From: Isochrysis galbana
Lineage: Eukaryota; Haptophyta; Isochrysidales; Isochrysidaceae
Reading direction: 5' to 3'
Length of the DNA stretch: 64,000 nt
Assembly (NCBI GenBank): GCA_018136815.1
Contig: CM030931.1
Span: forward strand, 5,947,515-6,011,514
Shown here: one piece after another, positions 32,721 through 43,440 of the stretch
Numbering within the stretch: the first letter of the stretch is position 1
How the letters are laid out: every line of letters begins with the position of its first letter
The notes under the pieces: generated by a model
Told to the model about the DNA's origin: nothing
The model's input: only the letters and a program-made list of their open reading frames with translations
Database searches by the model: none
Translations under genes and position numbers: made by a program

Positions 32721-32860
32721 ACACTCGTTAGGCTTCGCGCTCTTCTCTTCGTCGTTCGGCATTTATCGTTATAATTCTCTGCTTTCTCTCGTTCTCGGTC
32801 AAAAGCTTCGCTTGGATGCATGGGATCGTGGGTGGTGGAGCGCCCTCTCTCTTTCTCTCG
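32700..32860 (-). repeat. Repeat segment inverted relative to 27771-27915
   Basis: Carries the inverse complement of AAGCGAAGCTTTTGACCGAG and GAGTGTCGACTCGCGAATGC. Confidence 0.65.
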
Positions 32861-33353
32861 AAAGAGAAGGGAAATTTCCCCACCTTTCTTCCTCCCAGGC
32901 TCCCAGGCGCCTCGCAAATATAGGTTTAATTTGCTATCTCCCTTGCGTTTCTTTATCTGCTTCTGGGGGCAATCAGGTTTAATTTGCGACCTCTTCGTAT
33001 CTCCCCCTTAGGCACATCGCACTTCTCTCGTCTTATTCGGTAAGTCTTTTGGAATCCTGTGCGGCAGGATTGCCCCTCGTTTCCGTTATGGTGCGATTCC
33101 CGTTCCAGACAAGATCGCCGACAGATCGCCCTTTGATCGTCGTCCGTCGTTGTCTGATCGGAGTGTTTGGGTTTGATTTCAGTCGAGTTATGTGAGAAAG
33201 TCGTGGGGCGAGAGTCGGGGTGTTTTCCTGGGTGTCTTTGTCCGTCGTCCTGTCGTCAGTCGTCATCCGTCGCTCTCGCTCTCGTCGCTCTCGCTCTCGT
33301 AACTCGTAACACTCATACCCCAAAGCAAATGGATAAAACACCCACACTACGCC

Positions 33354-34985
33354 GTGTCGCACGATAAGAGTGCAACTAGAACACTAGGGCTGGGGATTCT
33401 AGATTGGCCGTCCCATGTAAAAGCACTCCAGGCTAAATGGATCTTGAACTACCTAAACGCGAGAAAGGCACTATGGAAACACGCGCTCGATGCTTGGTTC
33501 TGCCGAACCGGACTAGGGAGAGGAGCAGTCCTCTCCACGATCCCCACGAAAACATTGACGGGAAGTATCAGGGGAAACCCGGCGCTCCCAGTCTTCTGGA
33601 AGGAGGCGATTACTAACTTCAGGGAACTCGACATACAACCCTCCTTCCTTACACGGGAAGGCGCGCTATCGCAGCCAATATGGCACAATCCCCACATCCC
33701 GCCCCCAAAAGTGCGCGCCCCGTGGGCGCGCCTATGGGAAGCGTTGCACACCAACGTAATACATAACGTATTCAAAGACGGCGCTTTTACAACGCCGTAT
33801 AGCAAAGAAGATTGCTCGGCATATCTCGAACACCTACCCGAAACGTTCATTCACGAGGGACGCTCGATACACAAAAAAGATTTTCTCGACTCGTGGGACG
33901 AGATAGTCGGCCACGCAACGCGTGTGATAGAGCGTTCGAAAGAGCGCCCGCCCTCAGCCACTGAAGGACAAAAGACGCACGACGCAAACACCCCGCCTCA
34001 ACGACCGGGGACCGAGCCACAGAACAAAGAGGTCAGGGTTTCTGAAGACGAAAAATACATCAGCAAGCTAAACAATATATGGCTACATATCGAAACCGAT
34101 TACGGCAACGTGGCAGAAGTCGGAGAGATCCAACACTATCACCCGCCAGCCAGATGGGAGGGCGGATACAAAGGCCCAAGGCACATGGAGTACCCCCTCG
34201 CGGATGAATATGCCATACGAAAAGGAAAGGTCGCACTTGACGCGATAACAGTCGCAGACATTACCAAGGCCACGCTTAAAGCGACCCGGAGCAACGCCCC
34301 GCAAGCGGCGAGATTAGCATGGGAGAGACGACTGAATATCACAAACGAAGAATGGAAGCACATAGCTAAACTATACACAATGCCATTATTGAAACACACA
34401 GACAAGCACCTCCACTTCAAACATATCACACACAGAAGAATTGGTACTAGAAATAGATTCACAGACACTCAGACAGACATATGTAGGCTATGTCGTCGAC
34501 ACCGCGAAAACTCGTGCCATCTAGCGTGGTGTCCCGCGACGAAAACCATCTTCGAGACCATAGACGCCCTCAACAACTACACTCCTCCCCCCGGAAGGAC
34601 ACGCACACAGAAAATAAAGGATAGATTATTTGCATATCCTGGTACGAACACTCCCGAAAGCCTAAAAGCACTATACGTGATAGCGTGGAAATACATACTA
34701 AGAGACTTCTACAGAGTGGAATTTGAGTCACACGAATACCACTACATACCTATCCTAGAGTCTACACTAGTGAGATTCACTACATTAGTCAGGGGCCTCA
34801 CCCCGCCAAAAGCGCACTGCTCTGCACGCACGCACCAAGCCGCTCAAGGGAGAAAGCCCAAACTCAAGAAATCGCTAGAACTCAGCGCCCCCGTATTCAT
34901 TGAAAACGAGAAAGGTAGACTACAACTGAGCGAAAACACTCGCCTCGTAGCAAGAGCACTTGGCCTCGCTGAAAGACTCGCATAA
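33354..34985 (+). CDS. LINE retrotransposon ORF2, C-terminal part (5'-truncated)
   Basis: An open frame of 543 codons whose first codon is not an ATG; similarity to LINEs begins at about 33380. It opens LGLGILDWPSHVKALQAKWI, the conserved segment at the end of the reverse-transcriptase thumb region of L1-like ORF2 proteins. It ends with the C-terminal zinc-finger-like motif CRLCRRHRENSCHLAWCP. The polymerase palm (with its catalytic Asp pair) and the endonuclease domain are missing, so the element is a typical 5'-truncated insertion. The frame is intact to its stop. A partial copy of the same 3' region lies at 46904-47170. Segments near 33160-33310 upstream are unrelated repeat. Confidence 0.8.
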   Translation: MSHDKSATRTLGLGILDWPSHVKALQAKWILNYLNARKALWKHALDAWFCRTGLGRGAVLSTIPTKTLTGSIRGNPALPVFWKEAITNFRELDIQPSFLTREGALSQPIWHNPHIPPPKVRAPWARLWEALHTNVIHNVFKDGAFTTPYSKEDCSAYLEHLPETFIHEGRSIHKKDFLDSWDEIVGHATRVIERSKERPPSATEGQKTHDANTPPQRPGTEPQNKEVRVSEDEKYISKLNNIWLHIETDYGNVAEVGEIQHYHPPARWEGGYKGPRHMEYPLADEYAIRKGKVALDAITVADITKATLKATRSNAPQAARLAWERRLNITNEEWKHIAKLYTMPLLKHTDKHLHFKHITHRRIGTRNRFTDTQTDICRLCRRHRENSCHLAWCPATKTIFETIDALNNYTPPPGRTRTQKIKDRLFAYPGTNTPESLKALYVIAWKYILRDFYRVEFESHEYHYIPILESTLVRFTTLVRGLTPPKAHCSARTHQAAQGRKPKLKKSLELSAPVFIENEKGRLQLSENTRLVARALGLAERLA

Positions 34986-35330
34986 CAAGAAGCGTCGGCC
35001 CGAGGGAACTTACCATCTAAGAACGCGATCGATCACTATAGGTCATCTAAGAGGAACGCCGCGCACACAAAGCCAAGGGGCCATGGAACAACTCTAAAAA
35101 CAAACAGGTCACTCAGTGGCACAGGAGGGAGCGGAGAACACGCCGCTGAGGACAAGTGCACACAGCTCCGCTCGGACCCCCCACATATCCCGAGCCCCTA
35201 AGTAGAGCACGAGGGGAGTTGCCGCAAGGCGGGGAATGAGGGTGAGGAAGGGAAGGGGGCGTGGCTACGAATATGCGAGTCAGTGCCACGGGGGAGGCGA
35301 GAATATTAAAAGGTTTTTTTTAACACTCAT
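34986..35330 (+). mobile_element. LINE 3' UTR and tail
   Basis: Follows the ORF2 stop directly. Its last 110 nt (GCCGCAAGGCGGG, then GGGCGTGGCTACG, then GAATATTAAAAGGTTTTTT) recur at 48265-48365. The final 75 nt also recur at 39648-39722, inside a hAT-like element. The match between independent insertions suggests this is the part recognised by the reverse transcriptase. Confidence 0.65.
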
Positions 35331-35590
35331 ACCCTACAAACTCACCTCGCCTCGCCAGCCCCTGCCATCACAGCCCTCCTCTCACTCACCCTCGCCTCTC
35401 GCCACTCGCTCGATGTCGCTCTCGCCGCCGTCCTCGCCCTCGCTCAAGCCCGCCTGCCCGCCTTCCTCTGCTGATGGGCTTCAGCCCGTCAGCACCTCTG
35501 AAGTCGTCTCCTCCGCCGCGCCTACCGCCGGCATGCCTCCTTCCTCATTGCCCTCAGGCCCTATGGGCCATCACAATTCGTCAATTTCGG
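35331..35590 (+). repeat. Repeat families B and F, direct copy
   Basis: Runs from AACACTCATACCCTACAAAC through the GGGCTTCAGCCC hairpin to CTATGGGCCATCACAATTCG. Inverted match to 32160-32440. A further degenerate piece lies at 35700-35930. Confidence 0.7.
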
Positions 35591-36096
35591 GATGTTTGAA
35601 ATTTCGCGCGAAATGGCACGCGGCATTAGCATTAGCATTAGGATTAGGGCCCGAAATTTTGATGAAAAAATCCGAAATCCGTACCTCTCCCCCCACGCGA
35701 CTCGCCACTCGCTACCGACAGCCCTCCCCTCCCTCGCCCTCGTCCTTCGCCGCTCGCTCGATGTGGATGTGGCTTTCGCCGCCGTCCTCGCCCTCGCCCA
35801 AGCCCGCCTCCTCACCTTCCTCTCCTCAGCCGCTCAGCCTCCCTGATGCCGACCTACCGCAGATATGGCCCCTCATCCTCATGATACTATTAATCTTACC
35901 CTCAGACCTTATGGCTTATGGGCCAGCCCCAGCCCAAACAAGCGTTCAGTCACGTTATTTGCAGGAGAACTCTGTCACGTAGCTTTCCATAAACCCCAAA
36001 GTGCGAAAAAAAACAGAACCCCCCAAAATAGGAAGAGGTGAGAAATTAACACAAAACCAACGTAAAACTGGAGGATGAAAATAGAACCAAAATTGA

Positions 36097-36169
36097 TTCC
36101 TCGTATGGGGCTCGAACCCATGACTAAACGATTAAGAGTCGCACACTCTGCCAACTGAGTTAACGAGGA
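36097..36169 (-). tRNA. tRNA-Lys (anticodon CUU), copy 3
   Basis: Identical over all 73 nt to copy 2 (30992-31064). A TTTT lies 4 nt downstream on the minus strand. The flanking DNA differs from that of the other copies. Confidence 0.85.
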
Positions 36170-36949
36170 TGATGTTTACTACTCATGTGAAAACAGCATA
36201 TCATATACTCATGATCTTGAGGTGAACTCCCGATTCAGGGCGGGGACTCAAGCACCTCTGTGAGAGATCAGTCTGAGTGAAGACCAGTGGCTGTGACAGA
36301 TGCAGATGCTCCGTCTCGCGGTATGATCTCCCGTCTCGGGGACGGACATTATTGTGAGACCCTGTCTTGGGGACTTGGGGAGTTATGATTATAATAGTAG
36401 TACTAATACTAGCTACTATTGAGAAACTATCGTCTCTACTCTCTACTCTTAGGGACGGGTACAAATTTCGCGCTCGACTCCCCCCAATTTTGTGCTTGAT
36501 TTTGTGACTTACTTTGCCCCCCCCCCCCAAATTGCGCTAGAGATTTTGTTTAATCAACTACTACAACTAGCTAACGGCAGCTGTAGCTATAGCTCTAACA
36601 TAGTAATAGTAATAGTATTACTATCATAGTAATATATCATATAACACACAAGCACCGCCATGTCGTCATGTTGTACCGGCACGCCCTAGAGGACTAGGCC
36701 TAGGACCAAGGCCATTTAGGGCCTTTATCCTTTATATCTTCACATCATGCCTAATGCTATCCATAATTATCATGAACATGAATGCTTTGCAGAATCATTT
36801 ATTCCAATCCCAATCCTTCGCGATTTACACGCTACATGCAGCAGCAGCGCGGCTTGAAGCTGATCTAACAACGAATTCATTTGCATATCCCAAAACATGC
36901 ACTACTGCTTAAGACGGTAAGATGGCCGTTCTCGTTCATCAGCTGTCGA
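36170..36949. other. Intergenic stretch, no recognised gene
   Basis: Includes an ATAGTAATAGTA-type simple sequence at 36598-36645. No gene is supported. Confidence 0.4.
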
Positions 36950-37585
36950 ACATGCGATGACTACACAGCTACAGGCTCGTAGGCAGAGGGCCGTTCGATC
37001 GAGCCGGCAGCTGACGCGGCCGTGAAAGAGTCGTTGTTTGTTGCTGGCGGGAAGATGTCTGAGAGGTCATAGTAGGAGTAGGGTCTGACAGTGTCTGCCA
37101 TCGAGCGCTATGAGCGAAGAGGTAGACTGAGGTTCAGAGGATTGCAACGCGTGGCGTCGGAGAGTAGAGACGAGGCTAGCTAGCGAGCTAGTGGAAGAGA
37201 GAGAGAATGAGAATGAGAGCTTCTTAGGTCCAAGGTAGACACGAGGGACTACAACGCGGGGACTCAAAAAGTTGCCGGTCCACAGAGACACACAAACTAA
37301 ACCAAACGGGGCGGAAACTAACCGCACTTGGACGGACGGCCAAGCGTCGGCACCAAGGCAACTTAGCAGCGCACAGGCATGCGACAGAGGAGTCGGCACA
37401 ACGAGGGCAGACCTCGCTGGGGAGCTGCGACCGAGGTATAACAGAAGACAGACGACAATCGTGGAACGTTTGATGACATCAAGAGAAAGTAGGAGAAGAG
37501 GCGATATACCCATCAACGAGACCTTGAGAGTTAAAATAACTCACAGGCTAGAAGTAAAAGTCTGTCCTCGTATGGAATACGACAT
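36950..37585 (+). repeat. Repeat family F segment joined to family D copy 2
   Basis: 36950-37094 matches 32006-32160. From about 37095 the sequence matches 27285-27770. The order differs from the first locus, so the two families are independently mobile or rearranged. Confidence 0.7.
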
Positions 37586-37854
37586 CAGCCCGGTGTCCGG
37601 CCCTCGCCAAGCCCCATATATTCAGGTGCCGCCCAGCCAGCGACGCCATTCGCGCGCGACGCGCCCCCAAGCTGCATCGAAATCATCGGTCGGTCGTCGC
37701 GGCGCCCGAAAGCACGCGCGCTAACGTCCGCCGCCGGAGGCCGGAGAGCCCAACTTCGAACCGAGCCCGGGCGCGCTGCGAGACCGTTCTCGTTCATCTG
37801 TCGCATTCATCCTAGATGCTAGATGCTAGATGGCTTGTAGTAGGTCCTTGCTTC

Positions 37855-38460
37855 TTTCTTCTCGGTCAAGGTGTTTGGCAGTAAAATTAAATATCGGTCA
37901 TTTTGATCTCGTAAAGTTAAATATTAATATCAAGAATATTTAAAACAAATAAAAACCACAAAAAAACAAATAAAATTTACTTTTATGTGTTTATTCAAAC
38001 GATGCTATGACTATAAGTCTTCATTTTAAACTAAGGTTTACTAAGATAATTACTATCAAGTTATAATTTTTAATTCAACATTTTTAAGGATCAAATTTAT
38101 TGTCACTGAATAATAGTTTTATTACTACTACTTCACTAAACTTTAATTTGAATGATTCATTGAAAAGTGTATTTTCGTAAAAAATGTTATAATAAATTAT
38201 AATTATTTAATTAAAATTATCCATGCGCTAATTCCGTTTTTGATTTTTATTCGAATAATTCATTGAAAAGTATATTTTCGTAAAAATATTATAATAAATT
38301 ATATTTAATTAGCTCATTCCGTTTTTGATATTTAATTATTTATTATATGAATAATTAATTGAAAAGTATATTTTCATAAAAATATTATATTTATATTTAA
38401 TTGATTAAAATTATTTCTACGATCATTCCTTTTTATTTTAACAGCATAAACTCCCTCTCT
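37855..38460. other. AT-rich island with tandem repeats
   Basis: About 600 bp that is clearly AT-rich (roughly 80% by eye) in a GC-rich window. A unit of about 115 bp, with the words CATTGAAAAGTATATTTTCG, AATATTATAATAAATTAT and TCATTCCGTTTTTGAT, is repeated about three times from 38150. No ORF of note. Possible organelle or viral DNA insertion, or a centromere-like patch; none is proven. Confidence 0.7.
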
Positions 38461-38479
38461 TCTCTCTGCCCCCCCCCCC

Positions 38480-39157
<678 letters not shown>

Positions 39158-39424
39158 ACATATATAATACTATACTAGCACAATGGAATTGGATCCATCG
39201 TCCGAGACAATGCTACCATCAGTCACTCTCGCTCTCCACACCCACACCGCTCAGGCACCCAACAGTCCCATCCCCATCATCATCATCTTCAAACATCTCA
39301 TACACACCTTCTTGCTGCCCATCAATGGGGGCATCCTCCCGAACAGTGGCTAGCCCCAGAGTGCTCTCCTCCCACGCCCCAAGACGCCCTCCCACGCCAT
39401 ACTTGCTCACATACAAGTCGGAGG
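39158..39424. other. Short spacer, no recognised gene
   Basis: Contains a (CCCATC/ATC)n-like stretch near 39270. No gene is supported. Confidence 0.3.
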
Positions 39425-39806
39425 CCCGGATGGGACAACAGGTACAAGGTCAACAGGTTTCGGGGGCCTCTTCCTATTAAGAGGACCTCTTAACAGGTCG
39501 CAATAGGTCCGTAACAGGTCAAAATAAAACTCATTTTACTAATATTATAGATGTATCAGTATGTGATGTACATTATGAATATGATTGGCTTCTGACTTCT
39601 GAGCTAAGTTACTAGGGAGAGGAAGGGATCTGAGATGATTTGGGCGTGGCTACGATAGCGGTACCTATAGTATAGGCCTATAGCCACGCGCGAGGCGAAA
39701 ATATTGAAAGGTTTTTTTTAACCTATTACCTATTAACAGGTAACAGGTCTGGTAGGCCTCTTGACCTCTTAATAGAACCTATTAGAAGCCTATTGTCCCA
39801 TCTGGG
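39425..39806 (+). mobile_element. hAT-like non-autonomous element (MITE) 1
   Basis: 382 bp. The terminal inverted repeats are CCCGGATGGGACAACAGG and, from the right end, CCCAGATGGGACAATAGG (16 of 18 match). A perfect 8-bp duplication, GTCGGAGG, flanks it at 39417-39424 and 39807-39814. Eight-bp duplications are typical of hAT elements. No transposase ORF. Its interior carries a LINE 3' tail (39648-39722) and many AACAGGT / CCTATTA words. Confidence 0.8.
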
Positions 39807-39959
39807 GTCGGAGGGGGGGCGTAGGGGGGGGGGGGGCGTTTCGGGGTTTCGGCTTTCCCCTCCCTCCAAATAAACAAAAAACGGCGAAAAGAATTAAAAT
39901 TAGATTAACATCAAGACACAATATCTATATACCCATATGACTATAGTCTGATCATAGTC

Positions 39960-40065
39960 AGTGATTCAAGCTCCCATGCTATGACTAGTAGTCAATAGTC
40001 AGAGGGCTATGCATGACTAGTAGTCTATAGTCAGAGGCTATGGTGTGACTATGACTGCATAGTCA
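39960..40065 (+). repeat. Short tandem and palindromic repeats (TAGTC words)
   Basis: ATGACTAGTAGTCNATAGTC occurs twice (39990 and 40015), amid further GACTATAGTC-type palindromes. Confidence 0.6.
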
Positions 40066-40076
40066 AGGCCCATAGA

Positions 40077-40260
40077 CCTACATGTGAAACACAGCCAAAC
40101 TTAGAAATAAAACAGCAAAAACAGTATGTTTTTTGCCGTCGAAAAAAAACAGTGTAAAAAACAGATGTGCGGGGTAGGGGGGCCGCCCGAAATAAAACAG
40201 CGAAAAACATATGTTTTGGGCCTCCGAAAAAAAACACTGTTCCTGTGTTTCACATGTAGG
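40077..40260 (+). mobile_element. hAT-like non-autonomous element (MITE) 2
   Basis: 184 bp with perfect 18-bp terminal inverted repeats, CCTACATGTGAAACACAG. The perfect 8-bp target duplication CCCATAGA lies at 40069-40076 and 40261-40268. The interior is an imperfect duplication built of AAAACAG and ATATGTTTT words. No coding capacity. It ends 12 bp from the stop codon of the minus-strand ankyrin fragment. Confidence 0.9.
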
Positions 40261-40272
40261 CCCATAGAATGA

Positions 40273-40560
40273 CTAAGATTGAATCACTTGAATCATGTAC
40301 AGCCCTGCGCTCGCGCCAAAGTCGACGAGAATGCGCGCACAGTCCACGTGCCCAAGCTTGGCGCACTGGATCAAGGGGGTGTAGAAGACCCTCTTTCCTC
40401 CCTTGTCGTCGACTTCGGCGCCGTGCTCAAGCAGAACCTTGGCGCACTCGCTAAAGTTGTTGGTGCATGCAGTGAAGAGGGGGGTGTTTCCCTTGTCATC
40501 GCATTCATTGATGTACTGCTGGTGGATCTGACGCTTGGAGATCGGTGTAGGTTCGATTCT
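40273..40560 (-). pseudogene. Ankyrin-repeat exon or gene fragment
   Basis: A minus-strand frame ending at the stop 40275-40273 encodes about 1.5-2 ankyrin repeats: DDKGNTPLFTACTNNFSECA, then KVLLEHGAEVDDKGG, then YTPLIQCAKLGHVDCARILV and DFGASAGLY. No initiating ATG precedes them. An in-frame stop lies about 90 nt upstream of the first repeat, with possible acceptor AG sites between, so this is a last exon or a relic. A gene continuing to the right is not visible before the HemW gene. Ankyrin repeats mediate protein binding; nothing more can be said. Confidence 0.6.
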
Positions 40561-40974
40561 TGGTAAGGCTGTGGATAGGTTGACCTATTATCTAGATAAT
40601 ATTAATATAGGCAGAAATTACAGAAATCACACTATTAACCTCTTTGTAGATAGTGCCTAGCCACTATCTCTATCTTATATATTAGCGAAACTCTCGAATA
40701 GTATTAATACCCTAGATAGATAGTGATAGTGGCCCAAAAAACAAAAATGTGCTGCACAAGTAGTCGCAACAGGAGAGGCACGCCGAGCTCGCTCCCTGTG
40801 GGAGGCCCTACAGGCACCCTAGCAGCTAGCAGCCCCTGGAGCCTATCGGCGCCGGCGCGTGCTGGCTGCGAAGAGCGGTCTCTTGCGAAGCTCTAGCCTC
40901 TAGGGTTATACCGCTTCAACCAGAAAACTCTTCACGGAAAGGCAGGGCGGGCGGCTCCACCGACGCGCCGCGCG

Positions 40975-42849
40975 ATGGGTCCATCTCGGTTGATCCTGCC
41001 CTCCGCAGTCGCGCCGCGCGCCTGCTACGTCCACTTGCCCTTCTGCCGGCGGCGATGCTATTACTGCGACTTCCCGATCCAGGCAAGCCGCCCAGCCCAG
41101 GTCGAGCGCTTGCTCTTCCCTCAGGGATGCACAAGCTAAGCTTACTCCTCTTCCCAGTCTCCTTCCCCTCCCCACGCAGGTGGTGGGTGACAAGCCAGGT
41201 GTGGCGGATGCGGCGGCCGAGCAGTACGTGGCACTGCTATTGCGCGAGATGCGCGCGAGTCCTCGCGTGACCGACAAACGCGCTCCGTTGCGCTCCGTCT
41301 ACTTTGGCGGCGGCACGCCCAGCCTCACTCCGCCAGCGCTGCTAGCCGACATTCTCGCTGAGCTGCACTCAACTCAAGGCGTGGAGCCGGACGCCGAGAT
41401 CACGCTCGAGATGGACCCTGGGACGTTCGATGCCGATCGCCTTGCCCGGTACATTGACTCTGGCGTCTCGCGTGTCTCTCTGGGCGTGCAGAGCTTTGAC
41501 GCGGAGCTGCTGAAGAAGGCAGGACGCGCGCATTCACTCGAGGACGTCGAGAAGGCTCTCGGTCTACTTGAGTGCGTCCTTGCAGCGGTCGCTAGTATGG
41601 GATGGGATCTTTCCACGTCTTAATTTTCTCCATCCCGCTTCTCACCACACCATGCTTTACCTCTACCTACCCTGTCCTGGGCAGATCGGCCCCGCGCAAG
41701 CTGCATGTTTCCATCGACCTAATCTCGGGCCTACCCTTTCAAACAATGGAGTCGTGGCGGGCATCTCTCGCTATCGCGGCACAAGCCCCTGTTGTGGGAC
41801 ACGTCTCTGTCTACGATCTTCAGGTCTGTCTTCGTCTGGTTTTTCTTAAGATCAGCAGTCTAAGGAAAGTGGTGGGCGTCAGATGCTTGCGATCTTGCAC
41901 ATATGTTGCTTTAGAGAAAACCATTCAGGCGTTGCCGTGTAAGCCAAGCTCGCCGCCTGAACTCAACCTGGTTGCCATATCCGTAGGTTGAGCAGGGCAC
42001 AGCCTTTGGCCGCTGGTATATTCCGGGAGCATTTCCACTACCCGATGAGGAGCGTGCTGCCGACATGTTTCGTGAGGCCTCTTCAATCCTCGGGTCGGCC
42101 GGGTTTGATCACTACGAGGTCTCGTCATACGCGCGCCCCGGCAATCGCTGCATCCATAACCGTGCCTACTGGGCGAACGAGCCATTCTGGGGTTTTGGGA
42201 TGGGGGCGACCTCGCACATCGGCGGAGCGAGGCTCCCCCGACCGAGGATAATGCGTGAATATTCAAAGTGCGTGCTGGCCATAAAACACCAGGACCCTCA
42301 TATGGCTTGGTGGAGAGTTTCGGCGCCTGCTCGATCGGCTGTTGCAACGTGCCCGCATCTACGACACACTTTGAGCTGTAGCAGGCTGTGTCTGTCATTG
42401 GCTAGTCGCCAACAGCCCATCACAACCTTTTGCGGCTGTTTAGCAGGTGGGTCGAACGTCTCGAGAGCAATGGCTGGGAGGCGGCTGCAATCGGTGGAGC
42501 CACGCTCGAGCCTCCGGGGTCAGTTGATGAGCTGCAGACTAGGGTGATGCTCGGCTTACGAACAAATCGAGGAGTGTCGTTAAGTGAGCTCAAGCGGCCG
42601 GAGCAACCAGAGGGACTCGCAACCGTTGCGTTTGATGCATGTGTCAAGGTGGCAGAGCAGAATCCACAGTGGGCCACCGTTATGAGGAGCGAGTCACAGA
42701 ATTTCGATTGCCTAGATAGAAGAGCAGCATTGGGGGACGGCGATGAGGCTTTGGCAGAGCCGCGGGTTGTGCTGAATGACCCTGAGGGCTTGCTATTCTC
42801 CAATGAAGTCATCTCATCTATCTTTGCGGAGATGGAGCGCCGCATTTAG
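40975..42849 (+). CDS. HEMW: HemW/RSAD1-like radical SAM heme chaperone, five exons
   Basis: Exons: 40975-41082, 41180-41571, 41685-41823, 41987-42267 and 42447-42849. The phases agree and give 440 residues. Intron 1 has a GC donor (CAG|GCAAGC); the others are GT-AG; lengths 97-179 nt. Cys24, Cys28 and Cys31 (CRRRCYYCDF) form the CX3CX2C site for the [4Fe-4S] cluster. The YCDF ending fits HemW rather than coproporphyrinogen dehydrogenase HemN. Other landmarks are FGGGTPSL, GVSRVSLGVQSFD, SIDLISGLPFQT, EVSSYARPG and VMLGLRTNRGVSL. HemW binds heme and hands it to acceptor proteins, in mitochondria or plastids. No clear targeting peptide follows the ATG, so an upstream start or exon is possible. 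Confidence 0.85.
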
Positions 42850-43309
42850 GTGATCTATTGCAACAAGCCGTAGTCAACGTATAGTTGCTACATGAAATCC
42901 AGTGCCATCCCGGCGGCAAAGTAAGAGTTGATGCTTTTGGACAAGCATTGCAGCTACCGCTCACCCACAACCCATGCTTTTTTTTTGCCTTCTTTTCTTC
43001 CCAGCGGGCTGCTACCTATATCCAAGATAGGGCACATTCGTCGTTGAAGTGGCATAGGCTACGAAGGTGGAGGGGTGGGGTTTATTTTTTGGTGGGGGTG
43101 TTTTACGTAGGCGATGTTGTGCTTTATCTAAGCATTAATAGTAATAAATCAACTGAGCATGAACACCACTACTGCCACGAGCCCGGCACTATCACGACAA
43201 ACCGCAGCGCATTTGCCCGGGCGCGCGCCGCACGCACTCGCCTACCGCTCTGGCCGCTCCCATCATCCATCGTACTGACCCCCCCTTCACCATTGAGCCA
43301 CAGACCACC
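42850..43309. other. Intergenic stretch downstream of HemW
   Basis: No recognised gene; mixed composition. Confidence 0.35.
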
Positions 43310-43440
43310 CGAGCCGCCAGGAAGGCACCCTGGGCCGGCGAGGCATGCGAGGGAGAGGCAGGAGAGGCCAGGGGCACAACCTCAGCCTCCACTGCCCCCT
43401 GAGCTGACGACCTGAGGGACCGCCCCCGGGGGGGAGGGGG
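43310..43440. repeat. Interspersed repeat family A, short copy
   Basis: GCGAGGGAGAGGCAGGAG and CCTCAGCCTCCACTGCCCCC, as at 1270-1330. The sequence to about 43900 may belong to the same element, but its ORFs have no recognisable family. Confidence 0.55.

Noticed and set aside
31861..32724. 287-codon minus ORF as a host gene
   Set aside because: It is built from repeat families that recur, inverted or rearranged, at 33160, 35340 and 36950. No ordinary protein features.
40540..40560. tRNA T-arm (GGTTCGATTC)
   Set aside because: The neighbouring bases do not form a T stem, acceptor stem or anticodon arm.
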